A DNA stretch of 5,436 bases from JBEKDJ01 sp050014415 (GTDB lineage: Bacteria > Desulfobacterota > BSN033 > UBA1163), in assembly GCA_050014415.1 (NCBI GenBank), contig JBEKDJ010000339.1, forward strand, positions 1 through 5,436. The letters run 5' to 3'. Each line of letters starts with the position of its first letter. Position 1 is the first letter of the stretch. The position numbers and the translations under genes were made by a program. Positions 1 to 5,405 of the stretch are shown here, piece after piece. Below the pieces are notes generated by a model. It ran no database searches. It saw nothing but the letters and a program-made list of their open reading frames with translations, and was not told the origin of the DNA.

Positions 1-228
1 TTTCATAAAGCGGTCATGGAAAACCCGCGTTTTGTGAAGGCTGAACTGGGGACCCACTTTATCGAAAAGGAGACCACCCTAGTGGATGAAATGAAGAGAA
101 TCATGGAGCGGGAGAAGCCCCTGGAGGAAAGGCTATCACATCTATTCATGGAGAGGAGAAGAATCGCCGCTCTGGCTGCTGTCGCTGCCGTCACCCAGAT
201 GCGTGGTCACGTGCAGCCCAAGCAGTAA
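1..228 (+). CDS. Biotin carboxylase-type subunit of an acyl-CoA or pyruvate carboxylase, C-terminal end (5' truncated by window)
   Basis: The frame is open from the first base and ends at TAA 226-228, giving the last 75 residues of a longer protein. It begins FHKAVMENPRF and continues to THFIEKE, the segment that closes the biotin carboxylase C-terminal domain in AccC, PycA and PccA-like proteins. That domain does the ATP-dependent carboxylation of biotin on a carrier protein. The tail of about 45 residues after THFIE is charged and then alanine-rich (RRRIAALAAVAAVTQ), as in the roughly 500-residue subunits of anaerobes whose biotin carrier is separate or follows. The ATP-grasp and catalytic residues lie outside the window, so acetyl-CoA, propionyl-CoA and pyruvate carboxylase cannot be told apart. 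The next gene starts 54 bp downstream on the same strand, so cotranscription is plausible. Confidence 0.8.
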   Translation, partial: FHKAVMENPRFVKAELGTHFIEKETTLVDEMKRIMEREKPLEERLSHLFMERRRIAALAAVAAVTQMRGHVQPKQ

Positions 229-282
229 TGGCAGAGGCTAACTCCCTTTTGAGGGGAAAGAAATGGGATAGAGGAGAAAACG

Positions 283-996
283 ATGCCTATCAATAAGATC
301 TATGAAACCTGTGATCACGCGGTCGCCGATATTCCTGACGGGTTAACAATCATGATAGGTGGTTTCGGTTCTTTTGGTGGATTACCCGTTAACTTAATTA
401 TAGCCCTAGCGAAACAAGGAGCAAACAATCTAACCATTATCGCCAATCAGGGTGGCGTGGGTTTCGAGTTAAGTAAGAGAATAAAACCCGACGGATATCA
501 AGACATCGGCATCCTGGTCCAGAACGGACAAGTGAAGAAATTTATTGGATCAGTTCCCGTTTTAGGAGGGATGCCTCCCACTTCTCCTCTCGAGATATTG
601 CACAACGAGGGAAAGATCGAGATAGAAATGGTGCCTCAAGGCACTTTGGCGGAAAGAATACGGGCAGGGGCTGGCGGACTTGGAGGTTTCTATACCCCCA
701 CGGGTGTTGGCACTCCCGTCGAAATTGGAAAAGAGAAAAGAATCATCAATGGCCGGGAGTACTTGCTAGAATTGCCTTTGAGTGCTGATTTCGCCCTCAT
801 CAAAGCACATAAGGCTGATACCTTAGGTAACCTGGTTTATAGAGGAACAGCAAGATGTTTCAACCCTATCATGGCGATGGCTGCCAAGACCACGATCGTT
901 GAGGTCGATAAGCTTGTTCAGCCAGGAGAGCTAGATCCGGAAGCGGTAGTCACTCCTCATCTATATGTGAACCGTATTGTGGAGGTACCAAGATGA
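283..996 (+). CDS. CoA-transferase subunit A (AtoD/ScoA type, 3-oxoacid CoA-transferase family)
   Basis: This 237-residue protein is the alpha subunit of a family I CoA-transferase, a cytoplasmic enzyme that moves CoA between an acyl-CoA and a free carboxylate (for example acetoacetate/acetate or succinate). The family signature GGFG with a following G-x-P is at residues 26-35 (GGFGSFGGLP). The block VPQGTLAERIR at 117-127, followed by GFYTPTGVGT at 135-144, and the stretch LGNLVYRGTARCFNP at 181-195 are typical of E. coli AtoD-like subunits. The ATG at 283 follows a GAGGAG at 271-276. The gene overlaps the next start by 4 bp (ATGA), the usual arrangement for the two halves of this enzyme. 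Subunit assignment is firm. Substrate is not readable, so no symbol is given; glutaconate, butyrate and oxoacid acceptors all remain possible. Confidence 0.93.
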   Translation: MPINKIYETCDHAVADIPDGLTIMIGGFGSFGGLPVNLIIALAKQGANNLTIIANQGGVGFELSKRIKPDGYQDIGILVQNGQVKKFIGSVPVLGGMPPTSPLEILHNEGKIEIEMVPQGTLAERIRAGAGGLGGFYTPTGVGTPVEIGKEKRIINGREYLLELPLSADFALIKAHKADTLGNLVYRGTARCFNPIMAMAAKTTIVEVDKLVQPGELDPEAVVTPHLYVNRIVEVPR

Positions 997-1655
997 AAAT
1001 GCGTCTTGACGAACAAACGATCGCCCTAAGGGCAGCGAAGGAGTTTGAGGATGGCATGGTGATTAACTTAGGGTATGGGATGCCTGCATTGTGTGCGAAT
1101 TTCATTCCTGAAGGTAGAACGGTCTTTTTCCAAAGTGAAAACGGAATCTTGGGATATGGACCTCTCGGCGTTGATGAAGAGAAAGATTATGAACTGATCA
1201 ATGCTTCAGATCAGCCCGTCACCCCCCTTCCAGGGATGTGCTTCTTTGACAGCGCAGCATCCTTTGACATGATTCGAGGCGGACATATTGATTTGGTGAT
1301 ACTGGGCGCTTACCAGGTATCTGAAAAGGGCGACCTGGCAAACTGGGGTCGGCCGGGTCGACTGGCAACGGGCATGGGAGGCGCCATGGATCTGGTCTCG
1401 GGGAGCAAAAAGCTAATGGTGATGATGCTCCACACCACTAAGGAGGGAGGCCCACGGATCGTCCAACAATGCACGTTTCCTCTCACTGCCAGAAATTGTG
1501 TTAATAAAATATTCACTGATATAGCCGTCATCGAAGCAACGAAACAAGGACTCGTCCTTCGGGAGGTTGCCCCTGGCTGGACTGCGGAAGAGGTACGAGC
1601 CCTTACCGAGCCTAAGCTCATCGTAGATAAAGATTTAAAGGAAATTGAGCTGTAG
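993..1655 (+). CDS. CoA-transferase subunit B (AtoA/ScoB type) carrying the catalytic glutamate
   Basis: This 220-residue beta subunit pairs with the protein encoded just upstream. The active-site motif QSENG is at residues 47-51; by family knowledge Glu49 forms the glutamyl-CoA thioester intermediate. Other conserved blocks are GYGP (54-57), GGHIDLVILGAYQVS (96-110), DLANWGRPG (114-122) and TGMGGAMDLVSG (126-137), the last being highly conserved in AtoA and ScoB. The length matches E. coli AtoA (216 residues). The start at 993 is supported by GGAGGT at 981-986 and by overlap with the stop of subunit A (ATGA 993-996), which implies translational coupling. A second ATG at 999 is a less likely start. 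It ends in TAG at 1653-1655. The next 1.5 kb downstream is insertion debris, so any further operon genes on this side have been lost or displaced. Confidence 0.94.
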   Translation: MKMRLDEQTIALRAAKEFEDGMVINLGYGMPALCANFIPEGRTVFFQSENGILGYGPLGVDEEKDYELINASDQPVTPLPGMCFFDSAASFDMIRGGHIDLVILGAYQVSEKGDLANWGRPGRLATGMGGAMDLVSGSKKLMVMMLHTTKEGGPRIVQQCTFPLTARNCVNKIFTDIAVIEATKQGLVLREVAPGWTAEEVRALTEPKLIVDKDLKEIEL

Positions 1656-1885
1656 TTCTTTCTAAGTGAGATCGTATCATTCCAGTAAGGAGCTCAAAGG
1701 TCGTTGGTATTACATCCATAAGAGCCTACATTCCCATGTAGAAACCTGCGAGAAAAAGGGACTGGTGCTTTCATCAATTATCACGAGCATCCAGAAGCCA
1801 ACTGCTATTTGCAGCGGTTTAACCGGACCATCCAGAAGCAGTTTGTGAATTGGTCTACTGATATCTTGGATGAACCTGCTGAATT

Positions 1886-1889
1886 CAAT
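1886..1889 (+). repeat. Target-site duplication CAAT, left copy
   Basis: CAAT lies immediately outside the left inverted repeat and again immediately outside the right one (2706-2709). Joining codon AAT at 1887-1889 to CGT at 2710 restores the continuous frame PAEFNRELMEYLI of the outer transposase, which supports this as the insertion point. Confidence 0.75.
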
Positions 1890-1934
1890 GGGCATTTTTC
1901 TGAATTCATGTTCCAAAAGATAGGTTGTAATTTA
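1890..1934 (+). repeat. Left terminal inverted repeat of the nested IS
   Basis: This 45-nt stretch matches the reverse complement of 2661-2705. Shared blocks are TTTTCTGAAT (1896-1905), ATGTTCCAAA (1908-1917) and TGTAATTT (1926-1933), the last offset by one base. Confidence 0.78.
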
Positions 1935-1978
1935 TTAGGGAAATGGGGTAGAAAGTGTTCCTGAGAGAGGAGAGTCCC

Positions 1979-2150
1979 ATGTCCCAAAAGAGAGAAGGAA
2001 AGGAGAAAGTTCCTAACCCTGTCTTGAGTTTAGAAGAGATTGAAAAAGCAAAAGGGTTCTCAGCAAAACCCTCTTCCAAACCCCGTCGTTCCCTCACTGC
2101 CGAGAAGAAGTTTGATCTTTTTGTGGAGAGTTGTCGATCTCCAGGGCGCG
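1979..2150 (+). pseudogene. IS3-like orfA, N-terminal fragment of the nested IS
   Basis: ATG 1979 follows a GAGGAG (1967-1972) about 70 bp inside the left end, where IS3 elements start orfA. The product begins MSQKREGKEKVPN and reaches RRSLTAEKKFDLF at residues 36-48. That resembles the RRxxTxExK motif opening the helix-turn-helix of IS3 OrfA proteins. Homology appears to stop near codon 57, around 2150, where an inverted block begins. The frame then runs on as unrelated sequence to a TGA ending at 2215. The remaining HTH helices, the leucine zipper and the frameshift site into orfB are missing. The family call is inference from this motif plus the orfB pieces. Confidence 0.55.
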
Positions 2151-2320
2151 TAGGTGGATGGGTTCCAACGTCTGGCCCAACAGCTTGGACTTCATCGTGC
2201 TTCCTCGGTCACTGACGATCCGAGGCCGTTGTCCTTCCGGGAGACCCAGGATATGTTGAGAATCGATCGCCTCTTTAAACATCTCTTTTGCGGTAGGAGC
2301 TCGAACCGTCCAATCCAGCC
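2151..2320 (-). pseudogene. Inverted internal fragment of the nested IS orfB (part of the DDE catalytic domain)
   Basis: Read on the - strand from about 2320, this gives WLDWTVRAPTAKEMFKEAI, then SQHILGLPEGQRPRIVSDRG, then STMKSKLLGQTLEP. In IS3 OrfB proteins the strand-and-helix LDWxVR...E.F..AI is followed by a DRGSxMxSK motif containing the second catalytic Asp, and both are here in the correct order. The next expected segment, FTRPSTPTDNPFIES, is on the + strand starting at about 2326. The block therefore belongs to the same gene but has been flipped relative to its neighbours. Breakpoints are placed only to within about 10 bp; CATATG at 2320-2325 sits at the right one. Confidence 0.65.
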
Positions 2321-2643
2321 ATATGCTGCGTTATTTTACTCGACCCAGTACTCCCACGGATAACCCCTTTATTGAATCCTTCTTTTCGACCTTGAAGGGC
2401 CATCCGACCTATCCGGGTCGATTTGAAACCTTTGAGGCGGCTCAGTCCTATTGCCTGAGCTTCTTTCCGTGGTATAATCATCACCATCTTCACAGCGCCA
2501 TTGGATTTGTGACCCCTGCGGATAAACATTTTGGCAAAGCCTCAACCATCCTTGAACTAAGGATGCAGAAGGCACGTTGGGCTCGACAGAGGTGGTTATC
2601 AACCAATCGATCAGAACAATTTAAACTGAAACTGGACGCTTAA
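2321..2643 (+). pseudogene. IS3-like orfB transposase, C-terminal fragment of the nested IS
   Basis: The fragment reads YFTRPSTPTDNPFIESFFSTLK, the hallmark of the end of an IS3 OrfB integrase domain. The Glu of IESFF, codon 2374-2376, is the third DDE residue. It is followed by YPGRFETFEAAQSYCLSFF, WYNHHHLHSAIGFVTPADK (the WYN..R.H.ig..tP family motif with changes) and a basic tail, ending at TAA 2641-2643. About 107 codons are present. The first catalytic Asp region is missing and the second is in the inverted block, so no active transposase can be made. An apparent ATG at 2323 is a product of the rearrangement rather than a native start. Confidence 0.85.
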
Positions 2644-2660
2644 TGACCCCGCTTGTGCTA

Positions 2661-2705
2661 TCAAATTACATTCTCACTTTGGAACATTTATTCAGAAAAT
2701 CACCA
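2661..2705 (-). repeat. Right terminal inverted repeat of the nested IS
   Basis: This is the partner of 1890-1934. Read on the - strand it carries TTTTCTGAAT, then ATGTTCCAAA, then TGTAATTT in the same order as the left end. It begins 18 bp after the orfB stop codon, as expected for an IS3 element. Confidence 0.78.
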
Positions 2706-2709
2706 CAAT
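2706..2709 (+). repeat. Target-site duplication CAAT, right copy
   Basis: This is the second copy of the 4-bp direct repeat flanking the nested IS. The outer transposase frame resumes with AAT 2707-2709, CGT, GAA. Confidence 0.75.
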
Positions 2710-2866
2710 CGTGAACTAATGGAATACTTAATCAGGTATAATACAGAGAAACCGCCCCAAGGCATTGGCAATTTGCCCCGCTGCGCTATTACTTGGATAA
2801 CTTTAGCACCACTCCTATAAAGTCCAATATGTTATGGACGCTTACAACGTATTGACAAGACCTTGG

Positions 2867-3166
2867 GATGGTGGTATTGTGATATTAACTAAATCGCTGG
2901 CATTACTGCTAGCAAAAGATAATATTCGGGTTAATTGCCTTTGCCTCGCAGGTGTCCAGAGACTATTGCTAGACATATTATTCCATAGCAATACAGTTTA
3001 AGAAACCGAGAATGCCAAGAAGGCATTCTTAAATACTATGATTCTAAATGGGGCGATACGCCACCGCGGTAGAAATAGCCGCCTTCGTATCATTTGTAGT
3101 TTCGGACGAGTATCCTTTTTTTATTGGCGCAGCAATACCTTAGACGTTGGTCTCACTGCTCGTTAA
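2867..3166 (+). pseudogene. Short-chain dehydrogenase/reductase (SDR), decayed C-terminal remnant
   Basis: The segment reads GGIVILTKSLALLLAKDNIRV and NCLCLAGV, matching the SDR region just after the catalytic YxxxK: normally KGGIxxLTKSLA...NIRVNCxxPGxV. An in-frame TAA at 2999-3001 follows. The same frame continues ETENAKKAFLNTM, then a shift near 3050 gives GRYATAVEIAAFVSFVVSDE and FFIGAAIP. This is the usual GR..tpeEIA..v.FL.SDes.fitGa.ip C-terminus. A last 1-bp loss near 3141 leads to DVGLTAR and TAA 3164-3166, a decayed form of the family ending VDGGLTAR. The N-terminal Rossmann half and the Tyr/Lys pair are absent. It starts only about 12 bp after the transposase stop, so the missing half was probably removed by the transposition events. 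Substrate is unknown. Confidence 0.75.
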
Positions 3167-3189
3167 AGTTTTTTCGTAAGACGTATCCT

Positions 3190-3831
3190 ATGGTTCGGAA
3201 GATTTGCACGGAAATTTCCATCTCAACACTCGAACAAGACCTTGAAAAATATGTACAGAAGGCTGTTTCTCTTGGTGCTACAGATGCTAAAATAATTACC
3301 ACTGATTCTGTTTTAATTGACGAAAGAGTGCGGGCGAAGTGTATTTATCCAAGGTGTTCACAGTATGGAACATGTGCAAATTGCCCTCCCTACGTAATGG
3401 AACTTGATCAGGTTAGAAAAGTTGTGAACCGTTACAAATATGCAATATTCATTAGGTTAGTTGTATCCTCTAAAAACGAAGCTGGTATTGGAGCAAGGGA
3501 TAAGAAACATTATGCTAAGGGGATGGTGTTGATGCATAAGATTGTATCAATACTTGAGGCTGAAGCATTCTATGATGGTTACTATCTGGCTCTGGGATTT
3601 GCTTCGGGATCCTGTAAGAGAGCTTTTTGCCCTGAGACTGACTGCAATGCCCTAATAGCTGGCCAGCGTTGTCGGCATTCTTTAAGAGCTAGGGCTTCTG
3701 TCGAAGCGGTGGGAATTGATGCCTTCGCTATGGCAGCAAGGATTGGCTGGGATATCTACCCTATTGGAGCGTCAATATCACCGGACGAAGTACCTTATGG
3801 TACGAAATTAGGAATGGTACTAATCCATTAG
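3190..3831 (+). CDS. DUF2284 family cysteine-rich predicted metal-binding protein
   Basis: From ATG 3190 the product is 213 residues, cytoplasmic in appearance, with no signal peptide or membrane segment. Two four-cysteine clusters stand out: C51-x4-C56-x5-C62-x2-C65 (in YGTCANCPPY) and C142-x4-C147-x4-C152-x8-C161 (in CKRAFCPETDC...C). The pattern and the ending RASVEAVGIDAFAMAARIGW match DUF2284 proteins, annotated as predicted metal-binding. Iron-sulfur or zinc ligation by these cysteines is inference and the biochemical function is unknown. A longer reading from TTG 3124 is rejected because its first 22 residues overlap the tail of the SDR remnant, and the family similarity begins near residue 15. 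No good Shine-Dalgarno lies before 3190, which is unusual beside the strong sites of the CoA-transferase genes. The gene is uninterrupted, unlike its neighbours. Confidence 0.88.
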   Translation: MVRKICTEISISTLEQDLEKYVQKAVSLGATDAKIITTDSVLIDERVRAKCIYPRCSQYGTCANCPPYVMELDQVRKVVNRYKYAIFIRLVVSSKNEAGIGARDKKHYAKGMVLMHKIVSILEAEAFYDGYYLALGFASGSCKRAFCPETDCNALIAGQRCRHSLRARASVEAVGIDAFAMAARIGWDIYPIGASISPDEVPYGTKLGMVLIH

Positions 3832-4069
3832 ATACATGCAGCTGCTTAAGTTCATCGTTTCTTAGTTAGTGGATACTTCTGTCATAGTCAAGACAATTGT
3901 TGACTCATGTATTATGGGTATTACAGTAATGTCTCTCGGGGAAAGTGGGAAAAAAAACCGAGGATAGCATGATCCCTTCTATTCTGGAGCCGGAAAGCTC
4001 CTCCAAGGAGGACCGAATAAACTTGGCTAGGCTGACTCAGTAGACCTATGGAGTAGACCCCTAACTGCA
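3832..4069. other. Intergenic stretch between the DUF2284 gene and the intron 3' end; no gene seen
   Basis: No coding frame on either strand looks real. On the + strand there are short hairpins: CTCGG 3935-3939 with CCGAG 3958-3962, enclosing an A8 run. GGAGC 3986-3990 pairs with GCTCC 3997-4001, and CCTCC 4000-4004 with GGAGG 4007-4011; these last two share two bases and exclude each other. AGTAGACC occurs at 4039-4046 and 4052-4059. No convincing terminator follows the DUF2284 stop. Relative to the intron, this is the 3' exon. Confidence 0.5.
3900..3927 (+). promoter_or_regulatory. Weak candidate sigma-70-type promoter
   Basis: TTGACT at 3900-3905 and TACAGT at 3922-3927 with a 16-bp spacer resemble -35 and -10 boxes (5/6 and 4/6 matches). 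It would fire toward the hairpin-rich stretch and run antisense to the intron. No gene follows in this direction, so it may be chance. Confidence 0.25.
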
Positions 4070-4106
4070 TAGTTGAGTGGCGCGAGGGAATTTCACCCTC
4101 GCGCTC
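4070..4106 (-). ncRNA. Group II intron domain VI hairpin and 3' end
   Basis: Five nucleotides after domain V on the - strand comes a perfect 9-bp stem, GCGCGAGGG (4104-4096) with CCCTCGCGC (4088-4080), and a 7-nt loop. CACTCAAC follows toward the splice site. No clearly bulged adenosine is visible inside the stem, so the branch point may be an A in the 3' tail, or splicing may proceed by hydrolysis as reported for some IIC introns. The exact 3' boundary is estimated. Confidence 0.7.
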
Positions 4107-4111
4107 TCCGA

Positions 4112-4145
4112 GAACCGGACATGAACCTCTCGACTCATCCGGCTC
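4112..4145 (-). ncRNA. Group II intron domain V (ribozyme catalytic hairpin)
   Basis: This 34-nt hairpin has the canonical length. On the - strand it starts GAGCCGGA, containing the AGC catalytic triad, and closes with TCCGGTTC, an 8-bp stem with one G-U pair. A two-nucleotide bulge (TG on the 3' side) separates it from an upper stem, TGAGTC with GGTTCA (two G-U pairs), capped by a GAGA tetraloop of the GNRA type. All core features look intact. It begins one base after the TAG stop (4146-4148) of the reverse transcriptase frame. Confidence 0.9.
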
Positions 4146-5393
4146 CTATTGTCCAGCCGCAGACTGTAAGAGCTGCCAGTGGGCAAAGAGCCACGGCTGA
4201 TGTTTTGATATCCGCCGCACCCATTGACATGCCCGCCGATTGCGTCCTCTTAGTCTTTTGTATTTCCGTGAAGCCCACCTGGCGAGAATATGATCAAAGT
4301 GCTGAAAGGTCGAGTAAAGGGCCGATTTGTAGAAGCTTCCGTAGTAGTTAATCCAACCTCTGATTACAGGGTTGAACATATGGGATAGATCTTCCAGAGA
4401 TTTGTCTGTGCGCCAGGTAAAATGCCATTGCCTTATGGTCGAGCGAATCGATTTGACCGCTTCATTGCTAATTGCTGGAACGAAACTGACAAAGAAACTC
4501 CCGTTGCGGCTTTTCGCCTTCCGAGGCCTGAACGTATAACCCAAGAAGTCAAACTTCTGCTCAGGATAATTCTGTTTCCGTTTGTCATCCTTGCAGTAGA
4601 CAACCCTCGTCTTCTGCAAGTTTAACTCCAACCCACATTCAGCAAACCGCCGATCAATCGCTGCCCGGAGTCCTTCGGCTTGGAATTGACTCTAACAGTG
4701 GCAAATCTCATCATCGGCATAGCGCTCAAAAGGGATCTGAGGATAATGCCTCTGCATCCACTTATCGAACGCATAATGCAAAAAGAGATTCGCAAGTAAA
4801 GGACTGACAACTCCTCCTTGCGGAGTCCCTTTCTCCCGATGAATCAGGCTACCATCTTCCAACTGCACGGGTGCTTTCAGCCATCTTTCGATGTACAGTC
4901 GCACCCAGTTGCAATCCGTGTGCTTCCTCACCGCCCGCATCAACAGATCATGATCGATACTGTCAAAGAAGCCTTTGATATCGAGGTCCAATACCCAGTC
5001 GTATCGCCAGCAACTTTGGCGAGCAACCCCTACAGCCTCGATCGCAGACTTCTCAGGCCGATACCCATAAGAGTTCGGATGGAAGTGTTCTTCCAAGACC
5101 GGCTCCAGATACCGTTTGACCACCGTCTGGGCAATGCGGTCAGCTACCGTCGGAATCCCTAACGGGCGCGTCCCTTCATCGTCCTTCGGTATGTCAACCC
5201 TACGGACGGGGGGTGGAAAATAGCTGCCTGAGGACATCCGATTCCAAATCTTGAAGAGGTTATTCTTCAAATCCTCTTCAAACTTCTCAATGGAATGCCC
5301 ATCTACTCCAGCTGCTCCTTGATTCGCCTTAACCCGTTTGTACGCCTCCTAGACCTCCCGCTTGGGAATACAAAATGGCTTTGCTTTATCCAC
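4146..5393 (-). pseudogene. ltrA: Group II intron reverse transcriptase/maturase, interrupted by two in-frame TAG codons
   Basis: Read from GTG 5393 the frame spans 415 codons to TAG 4148-4146. RT motifs appear in order: GTRPLGIPTVADRIAQ (74-89), NSYGYRP (107-113), LDIKGFFDSIDHD with the catalytic Asp138, GTPQGGVVSP (189-198) and RYADD with catalytic Asp227/228. KTRVVYC (261-267) and FLGYTFRPR (283-291) follow. The maturase/thumb region NPVIRGWINYYGSFYKSALY is at 341-360, then ARWASRKYKRLRG. There is no HNH endonuclease domain. TAG replaces codon 15 (5351-5349; relatives usually have Trp in REVWEAYK) and codon 234 (4694-4692), just after YADDEICHC. No frameshift is visible, so inactivation looks recent. 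Translation would stop after 14 or, if restarted near codon 42, before RT motifs 6-7 and the maturase domain, giving no active product without readthrough. This is inferred from sequence alone. Confidence 0.87.
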
Positions 5394-5397
5394 GAGG

Positions 5398-5405
5398 CTC
5401 CTCCC
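5398..5405 (-). promoter_or_regulatory. Ribosome binding site for the intron reverse transcriptase (supports GTG start)
   Basis: GGGAGGAG on the - strand lies four bases before GTG 5393-5391, and the codons that follow (VDKAKPFCIPKRE) match the usual N-terminus of these proteins. No better ATG is in frame nearby, so GTG is chosen as the start. The bases from 5406 to the window edge would be intron domain IV leader. Confidence 0.55.

Larger units (their letters stand above)
1890..2705 (+). mobile_element. IS3-family-like insertion sequence remnant (816 bp), nested in the older transposase
   Basis: The ends are imperfect inverted repeats. Position 1890 onward aligns with the reverse complement of 2705 backward, sharing TTTTCTGAAT, ATGTTCCAAA and, one base out of register, TGTAATTT. 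The ends are flanked by CAAT at 1886-1889 and 2706-2709, fitting the 3-4 bp duplications made by IS3 elements. Inside are an orfA beginning and an orfB end in + orientation, with another orfB piece inverted between them. The length is well short of the 1.2-1.6 kb usual for IS3 elements, so much of the middle has been deleted. The boundary could shift by a base (TGG ends with a CAA duplication). A narrower pair of ends, TGA at 1901 with TCA ending 2694, is also possible but does not restore the host frame. Confidence 0.8.
1681..2855 (+). pseudogene. Decayed DDE (integrase-core) transposase, C-terminal part, split by an IS3-like insertion
   Basis: The remnant is read in pieces. SSKELKGRWYYIHKS and HVETCEKKGLV run from 1681 to about 1767. 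After a 1-bp loss near 1768 the frame continues as YHEHPEANCYLQRFNRTIQ to 1889. It resumes at 2707 as NRELMEYLIRYNTEKP. After another 1-bp loss near 2777 it reads LRYYLDNFSTTPIKSNMLW and stops at TGA 2853-2855. The sequence around RFNRTIQ and the YNTEKP near the end are typical of the rve integrase-core domain in IS481-like and related transposases. The residue usually Glu in ERFNRT, the third member of DDE, is Gln here (CAG 1812-1814). The N-terminal half is absent and the left edge is uncertain. Two frameshifts, a lost catalytic residue and a nested insertion make it certainly non-functional. Exact IS family is an inference. Confidence 0.8.

Noticed and set aside
240..260. Small hairpin CCCTT/AGGGG between the carboxylase and CoA-transferase A genes
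   Set aside because: It has five pairs including one wobble, a 3-nt loop and no T tract; too weak to call a terminator.
1310..1621. Open frame of 103 codons on the - strand
   Set aside because: It is fully antisense to the conserved CoA-transferase subunit B and its translation shows no recognisable domain.
2275..2529. Open frame of 84 codons on the - strand
   Set aside because: It is mostly antisense to the orfB C-terminal fragment and carries no transposase motif in this frame; only the adjacent - strand frame around 2151-2320 does.
3124..3189. N-terminal extension of the DUF2284 protein from TTG 3124
   Set aside because: These codons overlap the decayed SDR C-terminus in another frame, resemble no DUF2284 N-terminus, and have no ribosome binding site; ATG 3190 is the better start.
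3935..3962. Possible terminator (CTCGG/CCGAG with an A8/T8 run)
   Set aside because: The homopolymer is inside the loop rather than after the stem on either strand, so it does not have terminator architecture.
4039..4059. Repeated AGTAGACC as a possible CRISPR or iteron array
   Set aside because: There are only two 8-bp copies 13 bp apart, with no further units.
4073..4351. Open frame of 92 codons on the + strand near the intron 3' end
   Set aside because: It crosses domains VI and V and the maturase C-terminus in antisense and has no protein-like motif.
4818..5162. Open frame of 114 codons on the + strand
   Set aside because: It is antisense to the RT core motifs of the intron protein and is explained as a shadow of that frame.
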